Shown here in pieces: positions 1 through 6,617 of a stretch of DNA of 19,813 nt. Positions within the stretch are counted from its first letter, which is position 1. Every line of letters begins with the position of its first letter. The notes under the pieces are model-generated. The model worked only from the letters and a program-made list of their open reading frames with translations, did no database searches and was not told the origin of the DNA. Made by a program: the position numbers and the translations under genes. The stretch is taken from the NCBI GenBank assembly GCA_025938055.1, contig JAICQC010000027.1, positions 1 to 19,813 of the forward strand. Reading direction: 5' to 3'. This DNA is from Anaerolineales bacterium. Lineage in GTDB: Bacteria > Chloroflexota > Anaerolineae > Anaerolineales > Villigracilaceae.

Positions 1-17
1 AGTGGTGGGGCGCGTAG

Positions 18-353
18 TTGTATTCGTTTATTCCCATGCTATTTGTGATGATCTTGCTGGCAACCGGCATTCATTCCTCGGTCGAGCATTTGACGAGCAG
101 TCTAGACGCCGCCCATGCCTTCGTCTTTGGCGGCGGTGTTGGGCTGTATTTGATCGGGACGACTATCTTTCGGCGGGCGTCCGGAATCTCCGGGGTTATC
201 TACCGATATATGGCTGCCATTCTTGCCCTGCTGACCGGATTCATCGGAAGCAGCTTTAACACTGGATTCCAGTTCGTCGCTCTGATCGTCATCCTGATCG
301 GGTTGATTCTCGTCGAAGGGAATTGGGCTCACGCGAAAGAGACTGCCTGGTAA
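18..353 (+). CDS. LtrA-family membrane protein, C-terminal part (cut by window edge or broken)
   Basis: The 111 readable residues contain three or four hydrophobic segments and a glycine-rich GGGVGLYLIG stretch followed by a basic FRR turn. This matches the C-terminal third of bacterial 'low temperature requirement A' proteins, integral membrane proteins of unknown biochemical role that are normally about 350-400 residues long. The frame is closed by a TAG at 15-17, three bases before the TTG at 18. The gene therefore either carries a frameshift or nonsense lesion close to the window edge, or only this tail is translated. No convincing ribosome binding site precedes the TTG; an ATG at 36 is another candidate. 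The stop is TAA at 351-353, and a strong terminator follows about 35 bases later. Family assignment is by recognition of the pattern and is moderately sure; integrity cannot be judged without upstream sequence. Confidence 0.5.
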   Translation: MYSFIPMLFVMILLATGIHSSVEHLTSSLDAAHAFVFGGGVGLYLIGTTIFRRASGISGVIYRYMAAILALLTGFIGSSFNTGFQFVALIVILIGLILVEGNWAHAKETAW

Positions 354-387
354 GTTTTGTACATTACTACACCAGATCAAGCAGAGT

Positions 388-429
388 GTCTCCCTGATAT
401 GGAGCCCGCAGGCTTCATATCAGGGAGAC
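388..429. terminator. Bidirectional hairpin terminator between convergent genes
   Basis: A 19-bp stem (388-406 with 411-429, one G-T wobble) closes on the four-base loop CGCA. It lies between the plus-strand LtrA-like gene and the end of the minus-strand ABC exporter. A T-rich TTCATTCATTC tract follows on the plus side; on the minus side no T-run is present, so termination in that direction is less certain. Confidence 0.7.
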
Positions 430-438
430 TTCATTCAT

Positions 439-2205
439 TCAGATTGGCAGCATGCTTTTCGTACTCGATAGTCCCTCAAATTGCATATTATATAAACGCG
501 CGTAGGTGCCCTCCAGCGCCAGTAACTCTTCGTGGGTTCCCTGTTCCTCGATGCCGCGGTCGGTCAGTACAAGGATCCTTTTTGCATTTCGGATCGTGGA
601 CAAACGATGCGCGATGACGAACGTTGTGCGGTCCCGGGCGAGTGCCTCCAGAGACTCTTGCACAACCCGCTCGCTTTCATTATCCAACGAACTCGTGGCT
701 TCGTCGAAGATAAGCACAGGCGGATTCTTAAGAAAGACGCGGGCAATACTCAAGCGTTGTTTCTGCCCGCCAGACAGTTTCACGCCGCGCTGACCGATGT
801 CGGTGTTGTATCCATCCGGCAGTGAAATGATGAAATCATGGGCGTTGGCTTTCCTTGCCGCTTCGACGATCTCCTCCTTGCCGGCATACGGTTTGCCGTA
901 GCGGATATTGTCGATCACCGTTCCTGCGAACAGATAGACATCCTGCTGCACCACGCCTACGTTCCTTCGCAAGGAACTCAACGTTATATCCTTGATGTTT
1001 ATGCCATCGACCAGTATTTCGCCCTCCGTGACCTCGTAGAAGCGGGGAATGAGAGAACATAGTGTGGTCTTGCCTGCGCCGGACGAGCCGACCAGCGCAA
1101 TGGTCTCTCCGGCGCTTGCCTCGAGCGAGATGTTCCTCAACACATGAGCATGGTCGTCGCGGTAGCGGAAGCCGACGCCTCTGAATTCCACGTTTCCCTG
1201 CACGTTCCTGATCTCAATCGCATGAGGGGAATCCTGGATCTCCGGCTCGATCTCCATAATTTCCATAAAGCGTGCGAAGCCGGTGATGCCCTCCTGGAAC
1301 TGCTCTGTCATGTGTGTCAGCTTCTGGATGGGCTCGATGAAGTTGCCAATGTAGAGCAGGAAGATGATCAGGTCCGCCAGGTCCAGGCGGGTGTTGACGA
1401 TGTTCGCGCCGCCGTAGACGATCACCGTCAGCATGATGAGCCTGGTGATCACATCGACTCCCTGCCAGATGAATGACTCGTTCTTGTAAATGCTTTTCCG
1501 GCTTTCCAGGAAGCGGTTATTTTCGTAGGCAAACTTTTTCGTTTCCGTCTCCTCATTGGTAAACGATTTCACCACGCGGATGCCAGAAAGCGTATCTTCC
1601 ACCTGGGCGTTGACATCCCCGATGCGTTCCTTGCTCGTTTTGAATGCAACGTTCAACTTTTTCGTGAAGTAGAGCGAGAAGACCGCCAACACGGGCAAAA
1701 AGAGGAAGACGGCAACTGTCAACTGGACATTGATGTTGATCAAAACTATGAACGCGCCGACGAACTTGACCGTGTAGATCAGGTAATCTTCCGGGGCGTG
1801 ATGGTAGAACTCAGCCAGGGAAAACAGGTCATTGGTGATCCGGGACATCAATTGCCCGGTTCGTTGGTCGTCGTAGAATCGGAACGGCAGCTTCTGATAA
1901 TGGTCGAACAGCTCGCTGCGCATGTCGCTCTCCATCATGGCTCCCATGGCGTGACCGTGGTAGTCTACATAATAGTTACATATCGTATGGAATACGATCA
2001 GCAGCAGCATAAGAGCGCCCGTCCGGTAGATCTCGGCAAGCGCGTTCGGCAGTCCGCCTTCCAGGACGGTCTTTGTGATGTAGCGAGTAAGCAAGGGGAT
2101 GATGAGCGTAATCCCGGCGACGAGAAATGCGCAGATCATCACAGAGAAGAACAAGCCCAGATAGGGTTTGTAGTACGAGAAAAACTTTTTCGTGCGAGAA
2201 GACAT
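439..2205 (-). CDS. ABC exporter, fused permease and ATPase (MsbA/BmrA type)
   Basis: A 588-residue half-transporter with the standard exporter order: a six-helix ABC transmembrane domain (about residues 10-310) followed by a nucleotide-binding domain. Visible motifs are Walker A GSSGAGKTT (373-381), Q-loop VVQQD (about 418-422), signature LSGGQKQR (477-484), Walker B PVLIFDEA (about 496-503) and the H-loop histidine in VIAHRLS (about 533). Family members work as homo- or heterodimers and export lipids or drugs; no partner half is adjacent, so a homodimer is inferred. The frame stays open upstream to 2298, but the ATG at 2205 is chosen because GGAGA lies about 10 bases before it, and the extra 31 codons would run through terminator hairpins and look unlike protein. 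The 5' leader holds a small ORF and two terminators, so expression is probably set by attenuation. The gene ends 10 bases before the terminator at 388-429. Confidence 0.93.
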   Translation of the reverse strand: MSSRTKKFFSYYKPYLGLFFSVMICAFLVAGITLIIPLLTRYITKTVLEGGLPNALAEIYRTGALMLLLIVFHTICNYYVDYHGHAMGAMMESDMRSELFDHYQKLPFRFYDDQRTGQLMSRITNDLFSLAEFYHHAPEDYLIYTVKFVGAFIVLININVQLTVAVFLFLPVLAVFSLYFTKKLNVAFKTSKERIGDVNAQVEDTLSGIRVVKSFTNEETETKKFAYENNRFLESRKSIYKNESFIWQGVDVITRLIMLTVIVYGGANIVNTRLDLADLIIFLLYIGNFIEPIQKLTHMTEQFQEGITGFARFMEIMEIEPEIQDSPHAIEIRNVQGNVEFRGVGFRYRDDHAHVLRNISLEASAGETIALVGSSGAGKTTLCSLIPRFYEVTEGEILVDGINIKDITLSSLRRNVGVVQQDVYLFAGTVIDNIRYGKPYAGKEEIVEAARKANAHDFIISLPDGYNTDIGQRGVKLSGGQKQRLSIARVFLKNPPVLIFDEATSSLDNESERVVQESLEALARDRTTFVIAHRLSTIRNAKRILVLTDRGIEEQGTHEELLALEGTYARLYNMQFEGLSSTKSMLPI

Positions 2206-2233
2206 ACGTCTTTGATCTCCATTTGGGTTAAAC

Positions 2234-2258
2234 AAAAAAGCCGCGGAACCACCGCGAC
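2234..2258 (-). terminator. Second intrinsic terminator in the ABC exporter leader (T2)
   Basis: On the minus strand a GC-rich 7-bp stem (GTCGCGG with CCGCGGC, loop TGGTT) is followed directly by six T residues. It lies only about 30 bases upstream of the exporter start codon, so transcripts ending here would never include the gene. Confidence 0.75.
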
Positions 2259-2268
2259 CAGGGGATGG

Positions 2269-2288
2269 GTTTCCATTCGGATGGAAAC
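2269..2288 (-). repeat. 8-bp perfect hairpin between the two leader terminators
   Basis: GTTTCCAT and ATGGAAAC pair perfectly around a four-base loop. The hairpin begins within the U-rich tail of terminator T1 and precedes T2. It has no T-run of its own. It may act as a spacer or an alternative structure in the attenuator; its role is unknown. Confidence 0.5.
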
Positions 2289-2325
2289 AAAAAGCCACGG
2301 GATGCTATGCAAGGCATACCGTGGC
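2289..2325 (-). terminator. First intrinsic terminator in the ABC exporter leader (T1)
   Basis: On the minus strand GCCACGG pairs with CCGTGGC (7 bp). The stem continues through one mismatch into ATGC/GCAT (4 bp) with an 8-base loop, and is followed by TTTTTGTTT. It starts 17 bases after the stop codon of the 23-codon leader ORF. Its 5' arm can pair instead with codons 14-16 of that ORF (2366-2373). Confidence 0.8.
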
Positions 2326-2341
2326 AAAGATTCAATTCAGG

Positions 2342-2413
2342 TCAACTGGAAATCAAAAACGCAGTACGGATGCACTCACATAACAGAAGTATTCTGTTGA
2401 AACCAGCTGACAT
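2342..2413 (-). CDS. 23-residue leader peptide upstream of the ABC exporter
   Basis: A small ORF beginning MSAGFNRILLLCECIR and ending FLISS, then TGA. It starts 8 bases after a perfect AAGGAGGT Shine-Dalgarno (2422-2429), the best ribosome binding site in the window. It sits between a consensus-like promoter and terminator T1. It is too short for a usual enzyme and does not look like a toxin or an amino-acid-biosynthesis leader, having no run of one regulatory codon. Codons 14-16 (TGC ATC CGT) give the RNA segment GCAUCCGU, which nearly copies the 3' arm of T1 (GCAUCCCGU) and can capture the T1 5' arm. The inferred role is a stalling leader: ribosome arrest early in the ORF would leave this segment free and prevent T1. 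Known parallels are the BmrB leader before bmrCD and Erm leaders; sequence similarity to those is not claimed. Confidence 0.65.
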   Translation of the reverse strand: MSAGFNRILLLCECIRTAFLISS

Positions 2414-2421
2414 GTGAGCGC

Positions 2422-2430
2422 ACCTCCTTT
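2422..2430 (-). promoter_or_regulatory. Perfect Shine-Dalgarno of the leader ORF
   Basis: AAAGGAGGT on the minus strand, 8 bases from the leader ATG at 2413. It is preceded by a small GCCGAAGGC hairpin. Its strength supports real translation of the 23-codon ORF. Confidence 0.75.
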
Positions 2431-2458
2431 CGCCTTCGGCAAAAAATTGATGATCGAT

Positions 2459-2477
2459 GTTTCAGACCATCTGAAAC
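2459..2477. promoter_or_regulatory. Perfect palindrome at the transcription start, operator-like
   Basis: GTTTCAGA and TCTGAAAC form 8-bp perfect arms around CCA. The element begins just downstream of the -10 hexamer at 2480-2485, covering the expected transcription start. This is the usual place for a repressor such as a MarR or TetR protein, or it could form a 5' stabilising hairpin. No regulator gene lies beside it. Confidence 0.5.
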
Positions 2478-2479
2478 TC

Positions 2480-2508
2480 ACTTTAATGGAATTTTTAGAG
2501 TTTGTCAA
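2480..2508 (-). promoter_or_regulatory. Sigma-70-type promoter for the leader ORF and ABC exporter
   Basis: On the minus strand a perfect TTGACA (2503-2508) is followed after 17 bases by TAAAGT (2480-2485). The -35 is consensus and the -10 matches it only partly. The start would fall near 2473, inside the palindrome at 2459-2477. Confidence 0.6.
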
Positions 2509-2608
2509 GTAGGGCGGGTACTTGCGCACTATCCCGCCACTTTTAGAATGCTCGGGTGCATATCAGGCTTTATGGCTGACCTACGTTCGTTCAGGAATTT
2601 GGCACTGC

Positions 2609-3223
2609 CTATTTTTCACTCAATGCCAGCCTGACTGCAAACCCGGCAAGGAGGACTGCGAATGCCTGCTGGAGTCGTTTCACGGCTTTCGATGAATTCA
2701 TCAAATAGGCGCTGATGCCGCTTGCCAGTATTCCATAAATGGCAAATACGATGAATGTGATACCCATAAACACGGCGCTCAGAATTATCATTTCGATTGT
2801 GGGAGATGCTGAGCTGTTAGAGACGAAGAGGGGCAGGAATGCAAAGAAGAAGATCGTCAATTTCGGATTGAGCAAATTGATCGCAACGGCTTTTGCGATG
2901 ATCTTCGCAACGCTTGTTTCCGTGCTTTTCTTATTGATTTCAAGAGTTCCCGATTCACGCCACATACTCCATGCAAGGTACAGCAAATACATGGCTCCCG
3001 CCCACTTCAACAGGGAGAAAACTTGGGCGCTCATATTGAGCAGTGCAGACAAGCCCAAGATGCTTGCCAGGATGTGAGGAACGATGCCGAGCGTACATCC
3101 GATGGCGGCAGCGATGCTGGCGCGCCATTTGAGCGTGAGCCCGGTCGTGATCGTATAAACGACCCCAGTGCCGGGGACAAGCACAACCACGAGGGAAGCA
3201 AGAAGGAACTCTGTATTAATCAT
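2609..3223 (-). CDS. LysE/RhtB-family amino-acid exporter
   Basis: A 204-residue integral membrane protein with about six hydrophobic segments and the N-terminal LVVVLVPGTGVVY region followed by basic and glycine-rich turns typical of LysE/RhtB translocators. These export basic or neutral amino acids, homoserine lactones or related small molecules; the substrate here is unknown. The motif INLLNPKLTIFFFAFLPLFV in the middle is characteristic of the family. The frame extends upstream to 3400, but the ATG at 3223 is chosen because GGAG lies 8 bases before it and the hydrophobic N-terminus begins there. The start overlaps the 3' end of the VOC gene by 8 bases, which implies translational coupling in a two-gene operon. 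No T-rich terminator is evident after the stop. Confidence 0.88.
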   Translation of the reverse strand: MINTEFLLASLVVVLVPGTGVVYTITTGLTLKWRASIAAAIGCTLGIVPHILASILGLSALLNMSAQVFSLLKWAGAMYLLYLAWSMWRESGTLEINKKSTETSVAKIIAKAVAINLLNPKLTIFFFAFLPLFVSNSSASPTIEMIILSAVFMGITFIVFAIYGILASGISAYLMNSSKAVKRLQQAFAVLLAGFAVRLALSEK

Positions 3224-3674
3224 GTTTGGTCTCCATTTTTGCATAACTTCTAAATTCGATGATGTTCCCTTCCGGGTCGGCGAAGTAGAACATGCGCGCC
3301 TGCATCCAGGCTGCTGTATCCGACCGCAGGATGCGAATGCCGAGCTGCTCGAGCCGATTCTTTTCGGACTCGAAGTCCTCAGGCGGGACGTTGAAGGCAA
3401 GATGGTGAAGTGTGGATTGCTTTACATTGATTCGGGAGGCTCTGTCCCGTTCGATCCACCCTTTGTAGGTTTCCTGGAACAGAGCCATCTTCTGCCCGTC
3501 CCGCGCATCGCCAATACCAAGCGAGTAGAAAACACACCGGCCGGAATGGTTATCGAGGTCCTGCACGACCTCCAGCCCAAGCACTTCTTCATAAAATTTC
3601 CTCATTACATCGAGGTTGTGGACGCGCAACGAAACCTCTGCAATCCCGGTAATGCATCGGCTCGATTGATTCAT
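3216..3674 (-). CDS. VOC/glyoxalase-superfamily protein
   Basis: A 152-residue protein with two beta-alpha-beta-beta-beta repeats of the vicinal-oxygen-chelate fold. The N-terminal half has VSLRVHNLDVMRKFYEEVLGL, the second half LHHLAFNVP, and the end carries the usual DPEGNIIEF strand with its metal-ligand glutamate. Family members include glyoxalase I, fosfomycin-modifying enzymes, dioxygenases and bleomycin-binding proteins; which one applies cannot be told from the sequence. The start is supported by AAGGAG about 7 bases upstream. It overlaps the LysE-type gene by 8 bases, suggesting paired detoxification and export, though this is only an inference from the arrangement. Confidence 0.88.
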   Translation of the reverse strand: MNQSSRCITGIAEVSLRVHNLDVMRKFYEEVLGLEVVQDLDNHSGRCVFYSLGIGDARDGQKMALFQETYKGWIERDRASRINVKQSTLHHLAFNVPPEDFESEKNRLEQLGIRILRSDTAAWMQARMFYFADPEGNIIEFRSYAKMETKHD

Positions 3675-3770
3675 AAATTCTCCTTGTTGGCTCTTATAGA
3701 ATGAATTTTATCCCCAATTTGCTTTGTTGAATCCCGGGCAGATAGAGTGGCGTGAAGATCGGTGTCGTGA

Positions 3771-4394
3771 CTACGACTTACGATTCTTGCGGCTGACCTG
3801 ATAACAGGCAAGGAGGTTGCCTGAGCCCTGCCATGTACGGGTGTGGATGAGTTTGAGCGATACGGGCGGGCGTCCTTCGAATAGCGGCGTGCCTTCGCCT
3901 GCGACCACCGGAAAGAACGTCAGATGAAGTTCGTCCACCAGGTCATGAATCAGCAGGTGATTCCAGAGCGTGCGTCCCGCAAACATAAAGATGTCCCTGC
4001 CGGGCTGTTGTTTGAGAGAGGCAATCTCCTTCGGGGCATCCGCCCGCTTGACGATGCGCGTGTTATCCCAGTGTCCCAGTTCATCGGCGGTCAGATGATC
4101 GGAGGCGACGACTTTCTCGATGGACGTTATCAGCCCTGCGAATTCCCGTCGGATAGCGCTGGAGTTGGGGTTATCCGGCACGCCTGACCAATACTCTTTG
4201 TTGCCCAGAAATGAAGCGCGACCACTCAGCAGCAGTGTATCGGCGGCACGCATCCGTTCGGTATTATAGAAATCGAAGTTCTCGTCACCGTGATATTCTT
4301 CGTGGTAGTAGTCAAATATAGAATTGATACTTTTATCCTTTCCTTCGTAGTACCCATCCAATGTGACAAAGTTGCTGACAATTAGTTTACGCAC
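3771..4394 (-). CDS. Dihydrofolate-reductase-family protein (RibD C-terminal domain)
   Basis: A 207-residue protein beginning [17 protein letters not shown], the first strand and loop of the RibD_C/DHFR-like fold. [12 protein letters not shown] segment follows, then [15 protein letters not shown], and near the end [19 protein letters not shown], the conserved tail of the YyaP/YwjB-type group. Such stand-alone proteins are NADPH-dependent reductases of unknown substrate; real folate reductase activity is not implied. The start codon is GTG at 4394, fixed by AGGAGG six bases upstream. The gene is separated from its neighbours by about 100 bases on each side, so it is probably transcribed on its own. 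Confidence 0.88.
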   Translation of the reverse strand: MRKLIVSNFVTLDGYYEGKDKSINSIFDYYHEEYHGDENFDFYNTERMRAADTLLLSGRASFLGNKEYWSGVPDNPNSSAIRREFAGLITSIEKVVASDHLTADELGHWDNTRIVKRADAPKEIASLKQQPGRDIFMFAGRTLWNHLLIHDLVDELHLTFFPVVAGEGTPLFEGRPPVSLKLIHTRTWQGSGNLLACYQVSRKNRKS

Positions 4395-4443
4395 GATGAT
4401 CCTCCTTCTTGATTTCCTTTTCTTCGTTACTCTCGATTGAATT

Positions 4444-4491
4444 AGCGCCCAGATTGTGCAGACATCGACCCACGACGAACTTTAGGGCGCT
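4444..4491. repeat. Spaced 7-bp inverted repeat downstream of the GNAT gene
   Basis: AGCGCCC (4444-4450) and GGGCGCT (4485-4491) are complementary with 34 bases between them, just 3' of the GNAT stop codon. There is no T-run on the minus strand, so a terminator function is weakly supported. Confidence 0.3.
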
Positions 4492-4494
4492 GTA

Positions 4495-5295
4495 TTATGC
4501 AGCATCCCTTTCCTTTTGTGACTGGCGTTCCCAGTTGCAGGGATACGAATAGGCGATCATTTCAAAACCAAACTTCTCCAAAATGGGACGGCTCATGGGG
4601 CTGGCATCCACGGTGAGATATCGCACCTGGCGGGCTCTGGCTTCCTGTGCTCGCAGTGCCAGTAGAGCCGTATAGAGCCCCTGCTTGCGAAAGCCGATGA
4701 CAGTCGAACCGCCCCACAGACTGGCAAACTGGCTGTGTTTGGGGAAGTAGGTCCAGGCTGCGCTTGCTGGTTGCCCATCGACATACGCCACATACACGCT
4801 CATCTGCTCGGGATACCTGCTGAGTGCCTCGCCGAGGTAATGACCCAGCCAGGAAAAGTCTTCATCCCAGACCTGTTGTTGGACCGCCAGGACCGAAGAT
4901 AGTTTTTCTGGCTGCGTGATCCGCTGCACATCATGTTGGACGGGTTGCCACAGGATCTCGGGGGTGCCTTCCAGGTCGAGCAACATGATCGCTTCCTCTT
5001 CTTCGACGCTAAAACCATGAGACTCAAGCCGTTCCTTCAGGTCCGCCGGACGATCATGGTCGAACACTTTCCATTCGAAGTCCTGCCCGAGGCTTTCAAA
5101 ATAACTCACCTGCTCGCGGATCGTATCATCGGCATTCCCTTCCGTCAGCTGGCTGTAGATCACTGTCCCTCCGCCTGTGCCGGAGATATTGATATGCCGC
5201 ACCACGGTCGGCGTGACTTCCCGCCGCATGTCGGGATACTCTACATCTTTTCTTTGGTCCTGATCATAAAGGGAAATCATTTGGGATTTGTTCAC
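4495..5295 (-). CDS. GNAT-family N-acetyltransferase
   Basis: A 266-residue protein whose C-terminal 120 residues show the GNAT core: VYVAYVDGQPASAAWTYF (beta 4), a shortened acetyl-CoA loop GFRKQGLYTALLALRAQEA, then YLTVDASPMSRPILEKFGFEMI. The FRKQGLYTALL loop stands in for the usual Q/RxxGxG/A motif and is slightly degenerate. The N-terminal half (about residues 1-130) lacks recognisable catalytic motifs and may be a second, decayed GNAT half. The acetyl acceptor is unknown. Translation probably starts at GTG 5295, seven bases after GAGAGGT; an ATG at 5280 is the alternative. Confidence 0.85.
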   Translation of the reverse strand: MNKSQMISLYDQDQRKDVEYPDMRREVTPTVVRHINISGTGGGTVIYSQLTEGNADDTIREQVSYFESLGQDFEWKVFDHDRPADLKERLESHGFSVEEEEAIMLLDLEGTPEILWQPVQHDVQRITQPEKLSSVLAVQQQVWDEDFSWLGHYLGEALSRYPEQMSVYVAYVDGQPASAAWTYFPKHSQFASLWGGSTVIGFRKQGLYTALLALRAQEARARQVRYLTVDASPMSRPILEKFGFEMIAYSYPCNWERQSQKERDAA

Positions 5296-5356
5296 GGCAC
5301 GTACCTCTCACTCGGTCAATTTGGAAAGTGGGAATGAACGCGTGAAATCATTTGAC

Positions 5357-6013
5357 TTATGAAGCAGAAGAACGCTTCAGAAAGTCCAGGGTTCGATCCC
5401 ATGCCAGATTCGCGGACTCCTGGTCGTATGCATCCGGGCGGTCAGGTTCAAAGAACCAGTGTCCGGCATTGCTGTAATGGTAGAAAGTTACGGGGCAGCC
5501 AGCATGCAGCAATGATTGCTCCAATTCATCGACGTTGGATCGCGGCTCAAATTCATCGTTCCCGGCAAAGTGACCAAGGTAGGCGGCTCTTGCACTGCTG
5601 AAGTCGCCGCCCCCAGTCCCATAAAAGAGGACGACGGAATGGATGTGTTCGGGATCTGCGGCCGCGAGGTCCAGCGCATAATAAGCACCCAGCGAGAAGC
5701 CGATCACTGAAATGCCGCCGTCGGCTCCCCCAACACGTTCGTGGAGAAACCTTGCTGCCTCCGCGATCTCAGCCTTTGCCTGGAGGTGGTTTGAGTCGAG
5801 TGCCTGTCCGAGGGTTTCCGCATCGGGGATAGCGTCTGCAACCTTGCCGTGATAGAGGTCTGGGGCAAATGCCACAAAACCAGATTCAGCCAGACGAGTG
5901 CAAAATGCCTTGATCGTATCGTTCAACCCCCACCACGCATGCAGGACGAGTACAGCGGGTCCCTTGCCAGTGGGCGGTACGGCGAGAAAGCCCTGAGGTT
6001 GAGGATGTGTCAT
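5357..6013 (-). CDS. Dienelactone-hydrolase-family alpha/beta hydrolase
   Basis: A 218-residue alpha/beta hydrolase starting with the family pattern PAVLVLHAWWGLNDTIKAF. The nucleophile elbow is GFSLGA with serine 107 where classic dienelactone hydrolases have cysteine. Aspartate 153 in GNDEFEP and histidine 185 in AGHWFFEP complete the expected triad. Dienelactone hydrolases open a lactone in chloroaromatic degradation, but the serine form is more often a general carboxylesterase, so the substrate is left open. ATG 6013 follows AAGGAG at a good distance. About 60 bases separate it from the GNAT gene on one side and about 40 from the zinc-protein gene on the other. Confidence 0.9.
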   Translation of the reverse strand: MTHPQPQGFLAVPPTGKGPAVLVLHAWWGLNDTIKAFCTRLAESGFVAFAPDLYHGKVADAIPDAETLGQALDSNHLQAKAEIAEAARFLHERVGGADGGISVIGFSLGAYYALDLAAADPEHIHSVVLFYGTGGGDFSSARAAYLGHFAGNDEFEPRSNVDELEQSLLHAGCPVTFYHYSNAGHWFFEPDRPDAYDQESANLAWDRTLDFLKRSSAS

Positions 6014-6055
6014 ATGGACTCCTTCTCGTGTTTGTTGTAGATTGTGCTCTCACTA

Positions 6056-6358
6056 CTATCTCTTTTTGATCGGCTGGGCAAATGCCATTCCAGCGTCACT
6101 TAACGATTTTCTGAGCGTCGGTAAGGACTTGGGACCAACCCCGTGAAGCGCCAGGATTTCTCGTTCGCTGTATTGCGACAGCTGCGAAAGTGTGGAGATA
6201 CCCGCGTGTTGCAAAGCACCCCGCGCTGGTCCGCCGAGGAGGGAGAGAAAGCCGCTCTCGGGTTTCTCTCCCGCTGCACAAATCGGACAAGTTGGGCAGT
6301 CTGAGCTTTTGTAGAACTTATGCCCCTTGTCGCAAATTTTGAGTCGTTTTGCTGGCAT
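6056..6358 (-). CDS. Small zinc-finger/helix-hairpin-helix protein resembling the RNA polymerase alpha C-terminal domain
   Basis: A 100-residue protein. Residues 8-27 carry one histidine and four cysteines (C9, H13, C21, C24, C27), spaced like a zinc knuckle. Residues 45-90 resemble the alpha-CTD helix-hairpin-helix fold, with GISTLSQLSQYSEREILALHGVGPKSL. Similar stand-alone proteins are annotated as 'RNA polymerase alpha subunit C-terminal domain protein' in several phyla; they may bind DNA or RNA polymerase, but function is not established. The start is fixed by AAGGAGG five bases before the ATG. It ends 42 bases before the dienelactone-hydrolase-like gene, so the two may share a transcript. 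Confidence 0.8.
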   Translation of the reverse strand: MPAKRLKICDKGHKFYKSSDCPTCPICAAGEKPESGFLSLLGGPARGALQHAGISTLSQLSQYSEREILALHGVGPKSLPTLRKSLSDAGMAFAQPIKKR

Positions 6359-6416
6359 ATGCCTCCTTCCATGCCCTTGATTTTAGCACGAGTGTTCTAC
6401 TCTGTTGAGGTGAATC

Positions 6417-6617
6417 ATGCACTTTCCTCTTCAAGTTGTAGAAGACGCCAATTGGCTCTCGCTCTACACCTACCGGCAGGATGGGATACCGCCATTTTGG
6501 CAGAAAAAGCTTAAGCGCGATCTAGTAGGAGCGATAATACAATTTGTAATGATACGAAACTTGTATGCCATGATGGCGCGCCAGAAGTTTGGAAGCAAGC
6601 TCATCGCCAAACTCTAA
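6417..6617 (+). pseudogene. Possible remnant of a PPOX-class or similar small protein
   Basis: A 66-codon plus-strand ORF starting MHFPLQVVEDANWLSLYTYR, preceded by GAGGTG four bases from the ATG. The segment around WLSLYTYRQDGIP is reminiscent of the N-terminal strand of PPOX-class F420/FMN-binding proteins, but the rest does not continue the fold. The last 96 bases overlap the convergent methyltransferase gene. It could be a truncated remnant or a chance ORF; evidence is weak. Confidence 0.18.

Noticed and set aside
2206..2298. N-terminal extension of the ABC exporter frame (31 codons)
   Set aside because: It runs through hairpins and T2, has no ribosome site, and lies upstream of a well-placed GGAGA and ATG at 2205.
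2513..2538. GGCGGG/CCCGCC hairpin upstream of the exporter promoter
   Set aside because: It has no T-run on the minus strand and only six to eight base pairs, so there is no good evidence that it terminates the LysE-type gene.
4462..4474. 13 bases (minus strand CGTGGGTCGATGT) identical to my recollection of part of the class 1 integron attI1 site
   Set aside because: The surrounding bases do not continue the match and no integrase or core site is beside it. A match of this length could be chance, and the comparison is from memory.
5389..5400. GGGTTCGATCCC, like a tRNA T-arm
   Set aside because: It lies inside the dienelactone-hydrolase-like gene, and no acceptor, D or anticodon stems can be built around it.
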